Source: Cherax quadricarinatus (lineage: Eukaryota > Arthropoda > Malacostraca > Decapoda > Parastacidae). From it: a stretch of 64,000 bases of DNA. Positions 1-39,500 of the stretch are shown here, in pieces. Location of the stretch: the NCBI RefSeq assembly GCF_038502225.1, contig NC_091369.1, forward strand, positions 6,550,587 to 6,614,586, in the 5' to 3' direction. The notes below the pieces were generated by a model. That model saw only the letters and a list, made by a program, of their open reading frames with translations, had not been told where the DNA came from and did not search any database. Position 1 is the stretch's first letter; every line of letters begins with the position of its first letter. The translations under genes were made by a program, and so were the position numbers.

Positions 1-775
1 ATAGACGGTGGAATAGTAAAAACTTAAACAATCAAGAGTGCGCATGAGAGTTTGAGAGCCATGTGGGAGGGTGAGGTTAGGTTCGTCAGGAAACAGGACA
101 AATGTTTCCTGACGCGGGTCTTAGTCAGATGATGACCCGCCTTTGGAGCTTTTGGTCATCTGACCGAGGCCTTCCGCTGGCTTACCGGTCCACCCCTTTA
201 AAAATTATGGTCATTTATGTATTTATTAGGTTGGGAGGGTGAGGTAGTGACCTGTACATCCCAGCAGCAAAGTGGGCAAGTTAGGACGCGGTACATGCAT
301 TTTAATAATAGGATTAAGAGGTGCAGTTTGGTGGGTTAACACTAGATAAGTAAATGTTACAATATTTACACTTAATTTATAGTATTAATGATTATATAAC
401 ATGTGACAATAGAAAAGGAAAGTACTTACCATATTACACAGGAAAACCTCAGAGGGAGCTGGAACCAGAGTGAGATTACTGAAGGGCTTTCAGGATCTTA
501 AATACTATGTTGGAACTCGATCAGCCTCTCAAAAATCTAATATATTAAGAGAAATGGGAGGAGGTAAACATGGCAGTAGGGTGAAGAATTGGACAGTCTT
601 GCCCTTAAGTCATTAATGTTTAGAGTTTCGTAAATATAATCTTGGGGAAGGGAGTCTGGAAATATTCGTATACTAATTATAGAAAGAAGTAAAGGATTTT
701 TCTAGTCACTGGAGACGTTTATTAAAAAAAAAGGAATCTATAGTAGCCTATAAAAATATATTTGTATTTTAACAG
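1..775. other. Intron 1 of APN gene 1 (5' part outside the window)
   Basis: No exon resembling the membrane-anchor exon of gene 2 was found here. A copy of a short interspersed repeat lies at 86-210. The rest (211-775) holds nothing I can identify beyond AT-rich intron. Confidence 0.5.
86..210 (+). repeat. Short interspersed repeat 'family D', copy 1
   Basis: About 125 bp beginning near GTCAGGAAACAGGACAAATG and ending CACCCCTTTAAAAATTATGG. Related copies lie at 4551-4665 (minus), 29664-29870 (plus, interrupted) and 35425-35548 (plus), with a fragment at 4985-5016 (minus). No coding capacity; SINE-like in size. Family not recognised. Confidence 0.6.
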
Positions 776-27973
<27,198 letters not shown>

Positions 27974-28404
27974 AAGGAGAAATAACGTTATACGAAAGGC
28001 AAAATGAAATATGAAAAAAAATGTATAGGCAGGATAACTACAATGAACAATCAAAAGATTTTAACTCCTGTACTTTTGTCCATAGGTCATTATTACAGGG
28101 ACGAAGGAGTACGTAGATTGTTTATTATAAAATGATATATGCTTATTTAATTCCCCTGCTATGAGGTACACTAGGTGTCAGCTCATCACTGGAATGTGTA
28201 ATGTCACAGCTGTCAACTCTACCTCTGCATATCTTGTACTACAAACTCAACGTATAAATCAAAACAACTGAAAAAAAATTTATTTTTAAATGTAAATAAT
28301 GTTATACTTTAATATATCATTTGCTTTAGGCAACAAATTTGTGTATTAGTCTATTATTAATCTGGTATAAATTTAAGGAAACTGTAGTAAAATATGCAAA
28401 ACGT

Positions 28405-28410
28405 AATAAA
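28405..28410 (+). promoter_or_regulatory. Candidate polyadenylation signal (AATAAA) of APN gene 1
   Basis: A canonical AATAAA hexamer lies about 430 bp after the stop codon. The sequence between them is AT-rich with no recognised repeat, as expected of a 3' UTR. No transcript evidence is available. Confidence 0.35.
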
Positions 28411-28607
28411 TCGCTAGTAGTGAGCAAACTAGAAATTTACATCAAGTTGGAGAGCAAGTATTTTTGATACCGTTTTTCCCAAAACAGGTCGAGAAACTTG
28501 ATAAAGCTCCACTTAGGGTGAAACGTCTAATACAAGGCTCTCTGTTATGTGTTTTAAAGTAAAAATTATAGCTGACGAGATTTTCATCATTATAAGAACG
28601 ATATATT

Positions 28608-28795
28608 AAACCGGTCGTCTCCACCGAGGTAAAATGACCCCCTCCCCCACACACAAAAAAAAAAAACTTTCTCCATCAGTCATGCCATAGGGGCACTGAT
28701 ACTGCAGTTTAAAACTGCAAATATCTCCACCCTCCTCCTTCAGAGTGCAGGCAATATACTTCCCACCTTCAGAACTCAAGTCCGGCTAACTGGTA
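28608..28795 (-). mobile_element. RTE-like LINE 3' tail fragment
   Basis: Minus-oriented tail: GGTCGTCTCCACCGAGGTAA and later CTCAAGTCCGGCTAACTGG. No coding part remains. Confidence 0.55.
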
Positions 28796-29239
28796 TCTAT
28801 ATAGTTTTTTCTATGTTTAGTAATTTATACAGATGAAAGCATTACCAGTCCCTTGCTTCACATACTGCATAGCGATGACAGGAAAGAGTTTTTCTCAGGA
28901 TCTAAGAAAATCACACTTGTGCAGAGTGACAAAAGTTAATTCGTGAGCACTGTAAAATCCTTGGACTGGTTAAAACACGAGTCATAAAAACGTAGTGTTA
29001 CATGAGGCAAGAATAAACAGTAACTGAACCACACGAGGTACACATCAGGAAACACCTACACAGGTTGTTGCTTATTTTTTGTGTATATATATTATGTATT
29101 TATTTATTTTGGATTTCATGAATTTCATAGCTTTAGTCAACAGCCAAAAGAAAACTGTTTGGCATTATCAGAGATTACTGTATTTGGCTGACCAGTCGAT
29201 GACCAACTTCCTGCAAGAGATTGAGAGATATCGTGCAGT

Positions 29240-29395
29240 GATGTGGATGTTGACCACAGTGGTGCTACGATGGATGGTGGCCACTGGTGCATAGTGGCCA
29301 CTGTGATGGATGGTGACCAGTGGTGCATAGTGGCCACTGTAGTGCATGGTGGCCGCTGTGGTGCATGGTGGCCATTGACGTGCATGGTAGCCACT
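29240..29395 (+). repeat. Imperfect GTGGCCACT-type minisatellite
   Basis: Repeated units such as GTGCATAGTGGCCACTGT and GTGCATGGTGGCCGCTGT, about 18 bp and higher-order multiples. Open frames across it are by-products of the repeat. Confidence 0.7.
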
Positions 29396-29663
29396 GACAA
29401 ATACCTATTACAAGATACTCTCACCTCGTGTATGGAAGGTTTAATATTTAATGTCGCATTACCGCTGCTAGTTTTCAAGATAACTTTTAAAATAAAGTGC
29501 TTGTAAGTTTTATAAATTCAGACATTATTAGAAACTGAATATATATAGCATCTATGTATGTATAACAGAATGAAATGATCTGCATAAACATAATAGAAAT
29601 GAGGTTGTTTGTGTAGTTCCATATCCTAACCTTCATTGTTAATACACACTAAGTTCGGTTAGG

Positions 29664-29870
29664 TAACATTTGTCAAGTAACAGGACAAATAGTTCTTGGT
29701 GCGGGTCTTATTATTATTATTAATATTACATGTATAATCAAAAAGGAGCCCTAAACCTACAAGGGTCTCGGGTCTTAGTCATACTGTATGATGACTCGCC
29801 AGTGGAGCTGTTGGTCTTCTGACAGAGGCCTTTCGCTAGCTTACCGGTCCTCCCCTTTAAATTATTTTAT
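29664..29870 (+). repeat. Family D repeat, copy 3, interrupted by a LINE tail
   Basis: Left part (CAAGTAACAGGACAAATAG…GCGGGTCTTA) and right part (GGGTCTTAGTC…CCTCCCCTTTAAATTATT) flank a minus-strand (TAA)n-tailed fragment of the I-like LINE 3' end at about 29709-29768. The repeated GGGTCTTA at both junctions could be a target-site duplication. Confidence 0.55.
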
Positions 29871-29879
29871 GTAGATATA

Positions 29880-30760
29880 CAAACTAGGGTTCGCTATGCT
29901 CAACATTTTCAACCTTGCAGGAAAGCTAGATTTCACTCAAAGAGAGCAAGAAAAGTTTTAATCAGTTAATAAAATATTCAGATTGTCTCAGTTATATTTA
30001 GTACTTGATTTTGTTTTCATGTATCCTCTTTTATTTCATGTTGAAGGGGGGGTTCAAGAGTCAAAACTGTCCTGGCCATCGCTGAACCACTCAGTAGTAC
30101 AGCGAGGCCCAGGACAGCAAGGCCCAAATGAGTACAAACACTATAGGTGTCGATTCTCATATCTTGGTCCCGCCTCTTGCCACTCCAGATTCACTCCGTA
30201 GCCTCGTGGGCTCTATCATACCTGCTCTTAACCTATGTGTGCCTCCACCACTTCCTCACCGAGATCATTCATTCCACTTCCCGACCACTCTGAGAATGAA
30301 GAAATACTTCGTAACGTCCCTGTGGGTTAAGATCTTATGTGACTTGAACTTCCAGTTGTGTCCCCGAGTTTCCCCGTATCTCGCCTCTCAAATAGCCTAT
30401 ATCTGTCTATCTTATCATTTCCCCTGAGTATTTTAGATGTTGTTTACCATGGTTCTGTCCTATGCCGTTAGATTAAATTCCGTTAGCCTCTCCTCGTAGC
30501 TCATGCCCCTTAGCTCAATAACAAGCCTTGTTGCATACTTCTGCACTATCTCCATTTTGTTTTAGCGTGCTTTTTCAGGTGCGTGTTTTGTACTGGTTCT
30601 GCAAACTCAAAAATGGACTTGACGTCTGTTGTATGAAGGGAGAGGAAAGATGGTTTTTGTGAAGGGAGGAGGATGGTTTTGGCGGAGGGAATAGGATAGT
30701 GTTGGAGGGGCAGGATATTTTGTTTCAAGGGAGGAGTGGGATAGTTTGTGTGAAGGAAGA
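29880..30760. other. Intergenic sequence without recognised genes
   Basis: Several short open frames with no motif. Nothing supportable as a gene or a known repeat. Confidence 0.4.
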
Positions 30761-30763
30761 GGT

Positions 30764-33150
30764 ATACCTGGAGAGGGTTTCAAGGGTCAACGCCTCCGCG
30801 GCCCGGTCTGAGATCAGGCCTCGTGGTGGATCAGGTTCAGATCAACCAGGTTGTTACTGCTGGCCGCACGCGAACTGACGTACGAACCACAGCCAGGCTC
30901 GTCAGATACTGGCATTAGGTACCTGTCCAGTGCCTTGTTAAAGACAACCAGGGGTCTATTGGTAATCCCCCTTATGTATGCTGGGAGGCAGTTAAACAGT
31001 CTTGGGCCCCTGACACTTATTTTGTGTTGTGTCTAATTTATCAGAACCAAGGAGGCTTCACGTGGACCAGACCCTTAGTGATATAGTTAATAAAGAATCC
31101 CTCTAGGATTTTCCAAGTGTACATTATCATATCTCTCAGCTGCATTCCAGGGAATATAAATCAAAGGACTTCAACCGTTCCCAGTGATTTAGGTGCCTTA
31201 TCGTACTTGTGTGTGCCGTGAAAGTTCTTTGTACACTCTCCAGGTCAGTAATTTCGCTTGCCCTGAAGGGGGCAGTTAGTGTACAGCAGTATTCCAGCCT
31301 GAAGAGAACAAGCGATTTGAAGAATCATCATGGGCTTGGCATTCCTAGTTTTGAAGGTTCTCATTATCCATCTCATCATTTTTCTAGCATGTATGTGGTA
31401 GATACATTGTTGCAGTCTTTGAAGGCGAGATCCTCTGGCATTATCACTCCCAGGTCCTTCACATTACTTTTTTGCTCTATTGTATGGTTAGAATTTGTTG
31501 TATACCCTGATACAGTTTTTAATTTCCTAAAGTTTTTCATATCTGAGTAGTTGAAATTTCTCTTCATTGAACTTCATATTGTTTTGAGTGACCCATTTGA
31601 AGATTTGGTTGATGTCCGCTTGGAGTCTTGCGGTGTCTTTGATGAAGGACACCGTCATGGCAATTCTGGTGTCATATGCAAAGGAAAAAGGAAGACACGG
31701 AGCTATGACTTACATCTCTATGTCAGATATGAGGATGAGGAATAGGATGGGAGCGAGTACTGTGCCTTGTGGAACAGAACTTTTCACCGTAGCTGCCTCG
31801 GACTTTACTCTGTTTACTATTAGGAAGTTACAGATCCATCTACCAACTTTTCCTGTTATTCCTTTATCACGAATTTTGTGCGCTATTACACCGTGGTCAC
31901 ACTTGTCGATGGCTTTTGCAAAGTCTGTGTATACGACATCTGCGTTTTGTTTATCCTCTATAGCATCCAGGACATTGTCATAGTGGTCCAGTAGCTGGGA
32001 CAGGCAGAAGCGGCCTGCTCTAACCCAGTGTTTCCGTGGGTTGTGAAATTGATGGGTACCTACGTGGTTTCTGATCTTGCTTGTTAGGACCCTTTCAAAG
32101 ATTTTTATGAAGTGGGATGTTAGTGCTATCAGTCTGTAGTTCTTTGCAATTGTTTTACTGCCACCTTTGTAGAGTGGGGCTATGTCTGTTGCTTTTAGTG
32201 AGTGTGGGATGACCCCTGGATCAATGCTCTCTCCACAGAATGCTGAAGGCATGTGACAGGGGCTTCTTGCAGTTCTAGATGAACACGGAGTTCCACGAGT
32301 CTGGGCCTGGGGCAGAGTGCATGGGCATGTCATTTATTGCCATTTCAAAGTCTTGTGGTGTTAGGATAATGTAAGAGATTTTTGAGATGACCAAATTTTG
32401 GGTCTCGTTCATAAAGAATTCATTTAGATTGTCAAGCCTTAATCTGGGCAGCGGCTCACTGAACATTGAGTAGCATTGGGACTTTAGTATCTCACTCATT
32501 TCTTTGCTGTCATCTGTGTATGTCCCATCTCGCCTAAGCAGGGCCCAATACTTGTTGTTTTTACCTTAGATTTGGCATAAGAGAAGATTTTTTTCAGTTT
32601 CCTTTATGGCTTGTAGTTTTTTCCTGATATTCGTGTCTCCTGAAAGATTCCTTCAGCTTAAGTTCGATATTTGCTATTTGACTGACCTGTGCCTCCCTAC
32701 GTATTTTAGATATGTTGGTCCCTCTCAGTAGCTCTGTGATTCTCTGCCTTCGTCTGTATAGGGAGTTTCTCTCTCTCTAGCTTGCATCTTCTCTTTTTCT
32801 TAATGGAATGTGTCTTGTGCAGACCCCAAGAACCACAGTTATTTTTTTCTAGGCAAAGGTTCGGATCTGTGTTGTTTAGGATATCTTCCCATCTTGTTTC
32901 ATTTAGGGCATGGCTGACATGTTCCCATTGTATGTTTTTGTTATTGAAGTTGAATTTTGTGAAGACACCCTCATGACTGATCACATTTTGCTGGTCAGAA
33001 GCCATGTGCATACATGTCTGTACCGCTATTATGTTGTGATCTGTGTGTATTGTCTTTGATGCGGTTATATTACGTATCAGATCGTTGTTGTTGGTGAAGA
33101 TGAGGTCCAGCATAATTTCTAGTCTTGTAGGCTCTAATATTTGCAGGTTC
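30764..33150 (-). mobile_element. CR1/jockey-like non-LTR retrotransposon, decayed copy
   Basis: Same family as 19383-22106: plus-strand 3' end TACCTGGAGAGGGTTTCAAG, minus-strand motifs VYTDFAKAIDKCDHGVIAHK, SVPQGTVLAPILFLILI and FTKFNFNNKNIQWEHV. Many indels, a foreign stretch at about 31020-31095 where the other copies have element sequence, and 5' truncation in the endonuclease domain. The most diverged of the three copies, so presumably the oldest. Confidence 0.75.
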
Positions 33151-33154
33151 TGCA

Positions 33155-34320
33155 AGGTAGGTGGGAGTGGCCGGAGTTGAGTTGTCATGCAAGCGGTGTC
33201 GGTCAGTCTGTGCTTGCCTTTCCTCGGGTGGGCAGGGTGTAACCCGGGACGTTTGAGCAAAACTTTCACTTAATGCACTGACATCAAAACAAACAAGTGA
33301 CGAAGGTAAGTGTTATACATTACAGTACGGGGATTACGAAAGCGTCATGTTGCAACAGCAATTAGGAAATTTCTAGGTTATAACAATATTTCCTGCCCTC
33401 CAACTTGCAGGGTTAAGGAAGATATCAGCGTTGTTAGTTTGTAACATTATTCTCTGTCCTAAGGTGGTGAATGTGTTCCGGAGCATTGACTTTAGAAAGT
33501 AATCGAAGGTGAGGATTGTGCAAGATTACTTTCTTGGGAGCATAGGTGGACATAGTGATATCAAAAGTGCAGAGGTGTATCAGAATTAATAAATGGGCTT
33601 CCACCTTAACAAACTGAACTATTACTTGTTGCTATCAAGCTTGTGGAAACTACTGCACTCAGTTTAGTTGTAACTAACTCTCCTCATTGCTTGCTCTAAA
33701 TAGCCTGAGACATGATGTAGCATGCTTGTGTATGAACTTAGGCACAAATACACAGATTATTAAGAAAGGGATTACAGTTAAGCTTTAGTGGTTTCCCTCT
33801 TGCCTAGGCCTCCAGAAGCATGAAAAAGTTGAATTAACTAGATATTCATTAAATAAAGATAATAAAATCCAGTTTAGCATTAGTGAAAGTAAACAGTTTT
33901 GTAATACCCAAAGTAGGTATCCAGGCCTCGAATACCTATTGTACAATAGTAAAGAAATGAGTTTACCTGATTATGTTAACATAATCAGTGCACAGATAGC
34001 CAGACCACTGGTGCCCGATGTAGGTACATGAACCTTGCTCTGATTACAGTATACTAGCGCAGAAAATCTGAAGCCGATCGAATAAAATTTGCTCAAGCTA
34101 TAACGATAGCCTTGCAAGAAGGGAGCGAAAATGCCAACTGCAAGAGTACCCCTTCCAAGACCGTTATTAACTAATATTTCGGTCGCTGCGTGAAGATGAG
34201 AATGTCCCTATAGTCAACAAGCCCATCCTCCTTCCCTCTACCTCAATGCACGGAAAGGAATAATTTGGAGTGCAACATAAGTTTCCATAGGAGATAATTG
34301 TCAGCATTAAAGATTTGGAG
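33155..34320. other. Intergenic sequence without recognised genes
   Basis: Contains scattered AT-rich unique-looking sequence. No ORF with motifs and no repeat I could match elsewhere in the window. Confidence 0.4.
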
Positions 34321-34324
34321 TCAG

Positions 34325-34455
34325 ACGAGGCTAGAAAAGGGCTCCTGATCCAAAGAACTGGATAGATCCTCCACGGGATCAAACGCGATTGCTTCCCATA
34401 CATAATGCGCTGAATGACACCCACAGGTATAGTGCTTCCTCATGACTAATAATAA
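34325..34455 (+). repeat. Mini-I repeat, partial plus copy
   Basis: Middle and tail only: GGGCTCCTGATCCAAAGAAC to TATAGTGCTTCCTCATGAC followed by TAATAATAATGA. Confidence 0.5.
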
Positions 34456-34849
34456 TGATTACTCAATCGCTGTGTTGTATGTCATCTTGCAAGCTGAACA
34501 CACTATGTCCGTCTGCTCTAGCGAATTTTAAACTGGTTTAAGTATTTAGGAAAGGGGAAATCTGTGTATTTGCTATTTTGTTGATGCATAGTGTCTTTAG
34601 GTTGTATAGGAAAGCCTAGCTATGTGACGGAGTATCGAGCCTCCACTATTCCTTCCATTAAATGGACCCGCATTAGTTTACGGCTTCTTGTAAATATAAC
34701 TATTTAATTTAATGAAGATTAAGACCTCTACTGGACCATTATCATTAAGGTCACAATCCATATTACTGTATTACGAATAATTAAAATGGAGATTCAAATG
34801 AATTGTACAGACAGGCACTTCTATTTACACTATCATTGTTAACCACGAC

Positions 34850-34987
34850 CCCTCAGGGAACGTACCCTGATGCTGGTGAGGGGCTCTTGATACAAAGAAT
34901 TTGACCTATCCTCCCTGTCCTTGAATAAATCCTTATTGCCCTGGACTCCGAGTTTAATTGCGCTTCCCAGTGAATATAATAATATTA
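34850..34987 (+). repeat. Mini-I repeat, plus copy
   Basis: Head CCTCAGGGAACGTACCCTGA, GGTGAGGGGCTCTTGAT, and tail TTGCGCTTCCCAGTGAATAT with an ATAATAAT end. A short version of the I-like LINE with head and tail but no ORFs. Confidence 0.55.
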
Positions 34988-35124
34988 CGCAAGAAGACGG
35001 ACAAAATGACTTGCAAGAGACATTAGAATTGAGTGTGTGGCACTGACTTTCGTTATCCAGTCCCTTCAAATTTTATTTCTTCACATTTCCCAGGCAATGG
35101 AAGATCCCTGCATCCGTATCTAGG

Positions 35125-35215
35125 GGAGCGGGAACAATCAGATTCGATCCAAAGGGAGGGGTAGCTCCAATTCTTTGGCTCAAGAACATTTCACCTACAT
35201 CAAAGCCCCCCTCCC
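35125..35215 (-). repeat. Mini-I repeat, head-only minus copy
   Basis: Reverse complement contains GGTGAAATGTTCTTGAGCC and CAAAGAATTGGAGCTACCCC, matching the head region of the other mini-I copies. Confidence 0.4.
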
Positions 35216-35424
35216 CTGTTTATTAAGAAAGCATGATTCAAAATATGTTGAAGTACAAATACGGAACTGCTGGAGGGTTAGTGTACGAGCCTCAAGCACT
35301 ACCCTGTCCAGCAACTCTGCTGTACCGTTGCGAGCTGCCTCGGCACAAACCAGTTACTGCATTGCGGTACTAGGGGCTGATGAACTACGGATAACCCTGG
35401 CTAGTTTGGTAAGGTTTGTCGTGA

Positions 35425-35548
35425 AGCAGAATTAGTGTTTTCTGACCCGGGTCTTTGTCACATGATGACCCACAGCTGGAGCTTCTGGTCATCCGACCGA
35501 GGACTTCCGCTGACTTACCGATCCACCCCTTTAAAAATTATGGTCATA
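35425..35548 (+). repeat. Family D repeat, copy 4
   Basis: GACCCGGGTCTTTGTCACAT to CCACCCCTTTAAAAATTATG; aligns over its whole length with 86-210. Confidence 0.6.
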
Positions 35549-36116
35549 GTTATAACCATTTTATTACGGATAACCCATCAATAATCTTGTAGACAAATGT
35601 TATAAGGAGCAATGCGAGGCTCTAACACGCGTCTTATGTTTAGAAACCTAGTAATGTAACAAAGCAATGGAGACGTTGTAAGTGTTGCTATGGATTTTTA
35701 TATCCAGATAGTGGTAGACACTTAGGCAGCCAACATTATGTTCACCATTTTATCTCCTGTCATTACCCGAAAAACTATTATTGTTAAAGTATGGGGAAGC
35801 GCTAAACTCACTCGCCATGGGTTCAAACCTACCCGTTCCCTGGTTGGTTTGTAATCGTGTTATTACGATTTCGTAAGTTACTGAGAGTCCACAAGTCTCT
35901 AGATCATACTACTGAGCAAACAGTTCTACCGTAGTTGCCTTGGCAGGTCGCCACACCCAGCTGTGGTGACCAGAACTGACCCCGGGTCAGAACTGATATC
36001 TTTGGCTTTATAGGTAAACTGGTGATTTTTGTATAGTGAAACAAGGAAGAATAACTGCCGAATTTTAGGAAACCTTAGCCCTGTTAGGAATGTGCCTTAA
36101 GTTGTAGGGTGTTAAC

Positions 36117-36240
36117 TTATTCAAGGAATCCTAGCTACCTCCCTAGCCTTCCTCGGAACAAACTATTACCTCGTACTCCTCCTATCCACAAATGCTGTAT
36201 GACCTTTACGGGTTTAACGCTTCGCCGTAAATATAAATAC
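36117..36240 (+). repeat. Mini-I repeat, plus copy near APN gene 2
   Basis: Head partly lost. The tail GCTGTATGACCTTTACGGGT, TTAACGCTTCGCCGTAA and an AT-rich end match the I-like LINE 3' end. Lies about 170 bp upstream of the gene 2 start exon. Confidence 0.5.
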
Positions 36241-36400
36241 GAAGTTGTAGTTGTCGCCCTATCTAAAAAAAGAAAAAACTGGCAGTCTTAAGCCAAAGGC
36301 GAGTTAAAGAAATTACTCTATGGTTTACATTTTTTAAACTGCTCTTGGTGTGCGGAAATACTCTGAAAAATATCAGGAAAAAAAAAAATCACTTTCTCAG

Positions 36401-36597
36401 GCAGCGACACCAGTATGGCCAGCTACAGCAAGAACAGGGAAATGTTTGTCAAGTGGCCGCAACACTTCACCTTTAGATGGTCTCTGACTATCATCATCAG
36501 TACCATCGTAGCTACGGGAATCTTTGTCTACCACACTCCCCATCAGAGGATCGCAGGAACCCCGGTAGAGGCGCCGCAGAGATTCAAACACCATCGG
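36401..36597 (+). CDS. APN: APN gene 2 start exon: cytoplasmic tail and membrane anchor
   Basis: ATG at 36415; coding 36415-36597 (61 codons), donor GTAAGT in phase 0. CTTTCTCAG directly before 36401 could be an acceptor, so a noncoding first exon may lie upstream. Encodes [18 protein letters not shown], then one hydrophobic helix and a polar neck. This shows what the missing first exon of gene 1 should look like. Confidence 0.82.
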
Positions 36598-39500
36598 GTA
36601 AGTCACTTCTTGGAAATATTTAGTATTCATGCAGGATTTTCATGGGTAATGTATGCTGATCACATAATACACGGTTAGTATTATTAGCTTTTACTGTACA
36701 AATGGTATGCAACAAAATCACTAAATTGAACCTAGTTATTAGTGTACTGTGTGTGATTTTTACATCTTATGGAACTGTGAATTCCTTAATTCTAAATACT
36801 TTTAACCCTTCAATTGGTGTACCGAGATGCTAGTGAAGTGTTCTTGGTTCAAGGAATTTAAATTACTCTTATTTTTTGTCCCCTTTGATCCAATCTGATT
36901 ACCTGCCATTCCCTAGCCTTGTACAACTGCTACGGATTTAGCATTTTCTTAGGAGTATAATAACTACTTGGAATTTATTACTTTTTCCTTTAAATGTGTG
37001 ATAGTAATTATCTTGAACCGTGGGCATTGTACTTCCCATTTCCAGGACTCAAGTCTGGCTATAAAAAAATAACCGGTTTCCCTCAATCCCTTCCCTAAAT
37101 ATTACCCTGCTCACACTAACAGCTCGTCAGGTCCCAAATACCATTCGTCTCCATTCACTCCTATATATATATATATATTAACAGTACCCTAGACAACTTC
37201 CCACACCAATCTACGAAGCTGCTTCAACAACAACCACCAGAGAAACTCCCACCACCACGCCTGCTACTACAACTACCGCTTCTACTACACCTGTTGCTAT
37301 CGCCAACACAATCACGTCAACCCTAAAGGAGGAAAAGAAGAATATACGTCTTCCTAGAGCACTGAAGCCCCTTCACTACCTGGTCAAACTTCAGCCCTTC
37401 ATCAATGGCAACTTCAGTATCTTGGGCTACGTGGAGGTGGAGATGGAGGTGCTGGAGCCCACTCTCAACATCACCCTCCACATCGTTGATATCATTACCA
37501 AGAATGAAACAATACGAGTGAGACATTGTCTTAGGATTTAGAATAACTTATAATTTAATCGATGAAATAAAAGTTAACAGTTAAAGTTCATTTCAAAAGT
37601 TGTAAAATATATGTAGCACCATTATATCACTTATTTCATTTCAAGAACGAATAAACCTATAAACATTTCTTTGGTTAGTTAATTGACAAGGACAACCAGG
37701 AGGGCGCTGCAGACTTAGTGATCAAGAAGCATGAATATGACAATGAGAGAGAGTTCTACGTGGCCCACCTGGAGGAGGCGCTGCAGCAGGGCCACAAGTA
37801 CATCCTCTCTATGGAGTTCACTGGGTTCCTCAACGATAATCTCAGAGGTTTCTACAGGTCCACCTACAGAGACGCAGCTGGTAATTTAAAGTGAGTGTTT
37901 TAGTGTGATATTGTTCCTAAGTAATGTAGCAATTCAGAAATAGTTCCTATAATTATCTCCTAAGAGAAATTTGTGAAACTAAAGCGATAGATGTAGGCTT
38001 TAAAGCCAACAGTCATTACATAACTACATAGCTGTAACTGTTTTATTAATGTAGTTTTTTTTGTCCCAACTGTAAAATTGTATAATTTTTTTTAAATATT
38101 GCAATTTTAAGTTTGTTAAAATTTAAAAAAAAATCCAGATGAAAAAATATTCCAAGATAAAGCATTGTGAAGAATCATGTTATATTTGTCAACAGGTTTT
38201 TGGCAGTGACACAGTTCCAAGCCACAGACGCGCGTCGAGCCTTCCCATGCTTTGATGAGCCAGGACTGAAGGCCACCTTTGAGGTGTACTTGGCCAGGGA
38301 GGCGAATATGACCTCCATCTCCAACATGCCTATAAACAACACTTTTCCTGTGTACGTCAACCCTTTCAGTGGTTCAGTAGAAACGGTAATGCCAGTCGTC
38401 AGTCCCGATAAAAGCTAGTGTATTTTGGAAGGCGAAGTAGATTTTATCACTTATTATTTTTGTGTTGCAGGGAGGGTCAGGAGGGGTGGTTGTGGGACCA
38501 GTTCCAGGTCTCCGTCCCCATGTCCACTTACCTTGTCGCCTTCGTTGTGTCGGACTTCGCGCACCTTAATGCCACTGACATTGACCACATCCAATTCAGA
38601 GGTCATTAATGCATTATCAGCGTGTTTATATTTCTGTTTTGTATGGAAAATATTTTTTTAAAGATTGTTTATTGAATGCAGACTGGTCATGTGGGTAAGT
38701 TTTGTGAACAACCTACCATAACCCGCTGTCTGAGGGAGTTCTAGTACCCCTCCTTTCTCTTTGATAATCATAGAAACTCATTACTATTACCACTACTGCT
38801 CTCATTAATACTACTACCACCACCATCGTTCTGTACTCCGGTGTTTTCTGCTTTTTTCTCTCTCATTTGTGACTTAACAGTGGTCCAAGACGAACCGAAC
38901 CATCTTCATAAATCTCCTCTCCTAAGAGTAGGCTATTTTTGAATTGTGAACCACAAAACAGTTTAACTCATCGCATCACGTAACATTTCGTAGCCCCTAG
39001 AACTCCACGGGGTAAAACCACTCTAGTCTATGCTAAGCAACGTTGGTATTAGAGGAAAAGAATCTGCAGATAAAGTTGCCAAAGTATCCATTAAGGATGA
39101 GCAAGTACTCGTCTCACTCATCAGCCTGCGACAAACTAAACAAATGACCCAAAAACTTCACAAAAAGACTTTCAATTAAAGGTAAAGATCAAAATTGTGT
39201 GAAACTATATCCCAGCACTAACCCTTGCCTGCTAACTAGGGCCTCACCGGTCATTAGCCCAGTTATTCATTAGCTGCACCTTGGCTACTCTCATGACTCG
39301 CGAAATCGTAATGACAGGATTGAAAACAAACCATACCACGGGCGGGGGTAGAACCCGCAATCAGAGTCATAAAACTCCAGTCCGACACTCTAGCAACTGG
39401 GCCAACTGGCTACGATAAGATTCGTCCAACTAGGTATATTTATGCACCATAGGAAGGTTAGCATAGGCACCACTGAGCTAGAGCTAGTCACGGCCACGCT

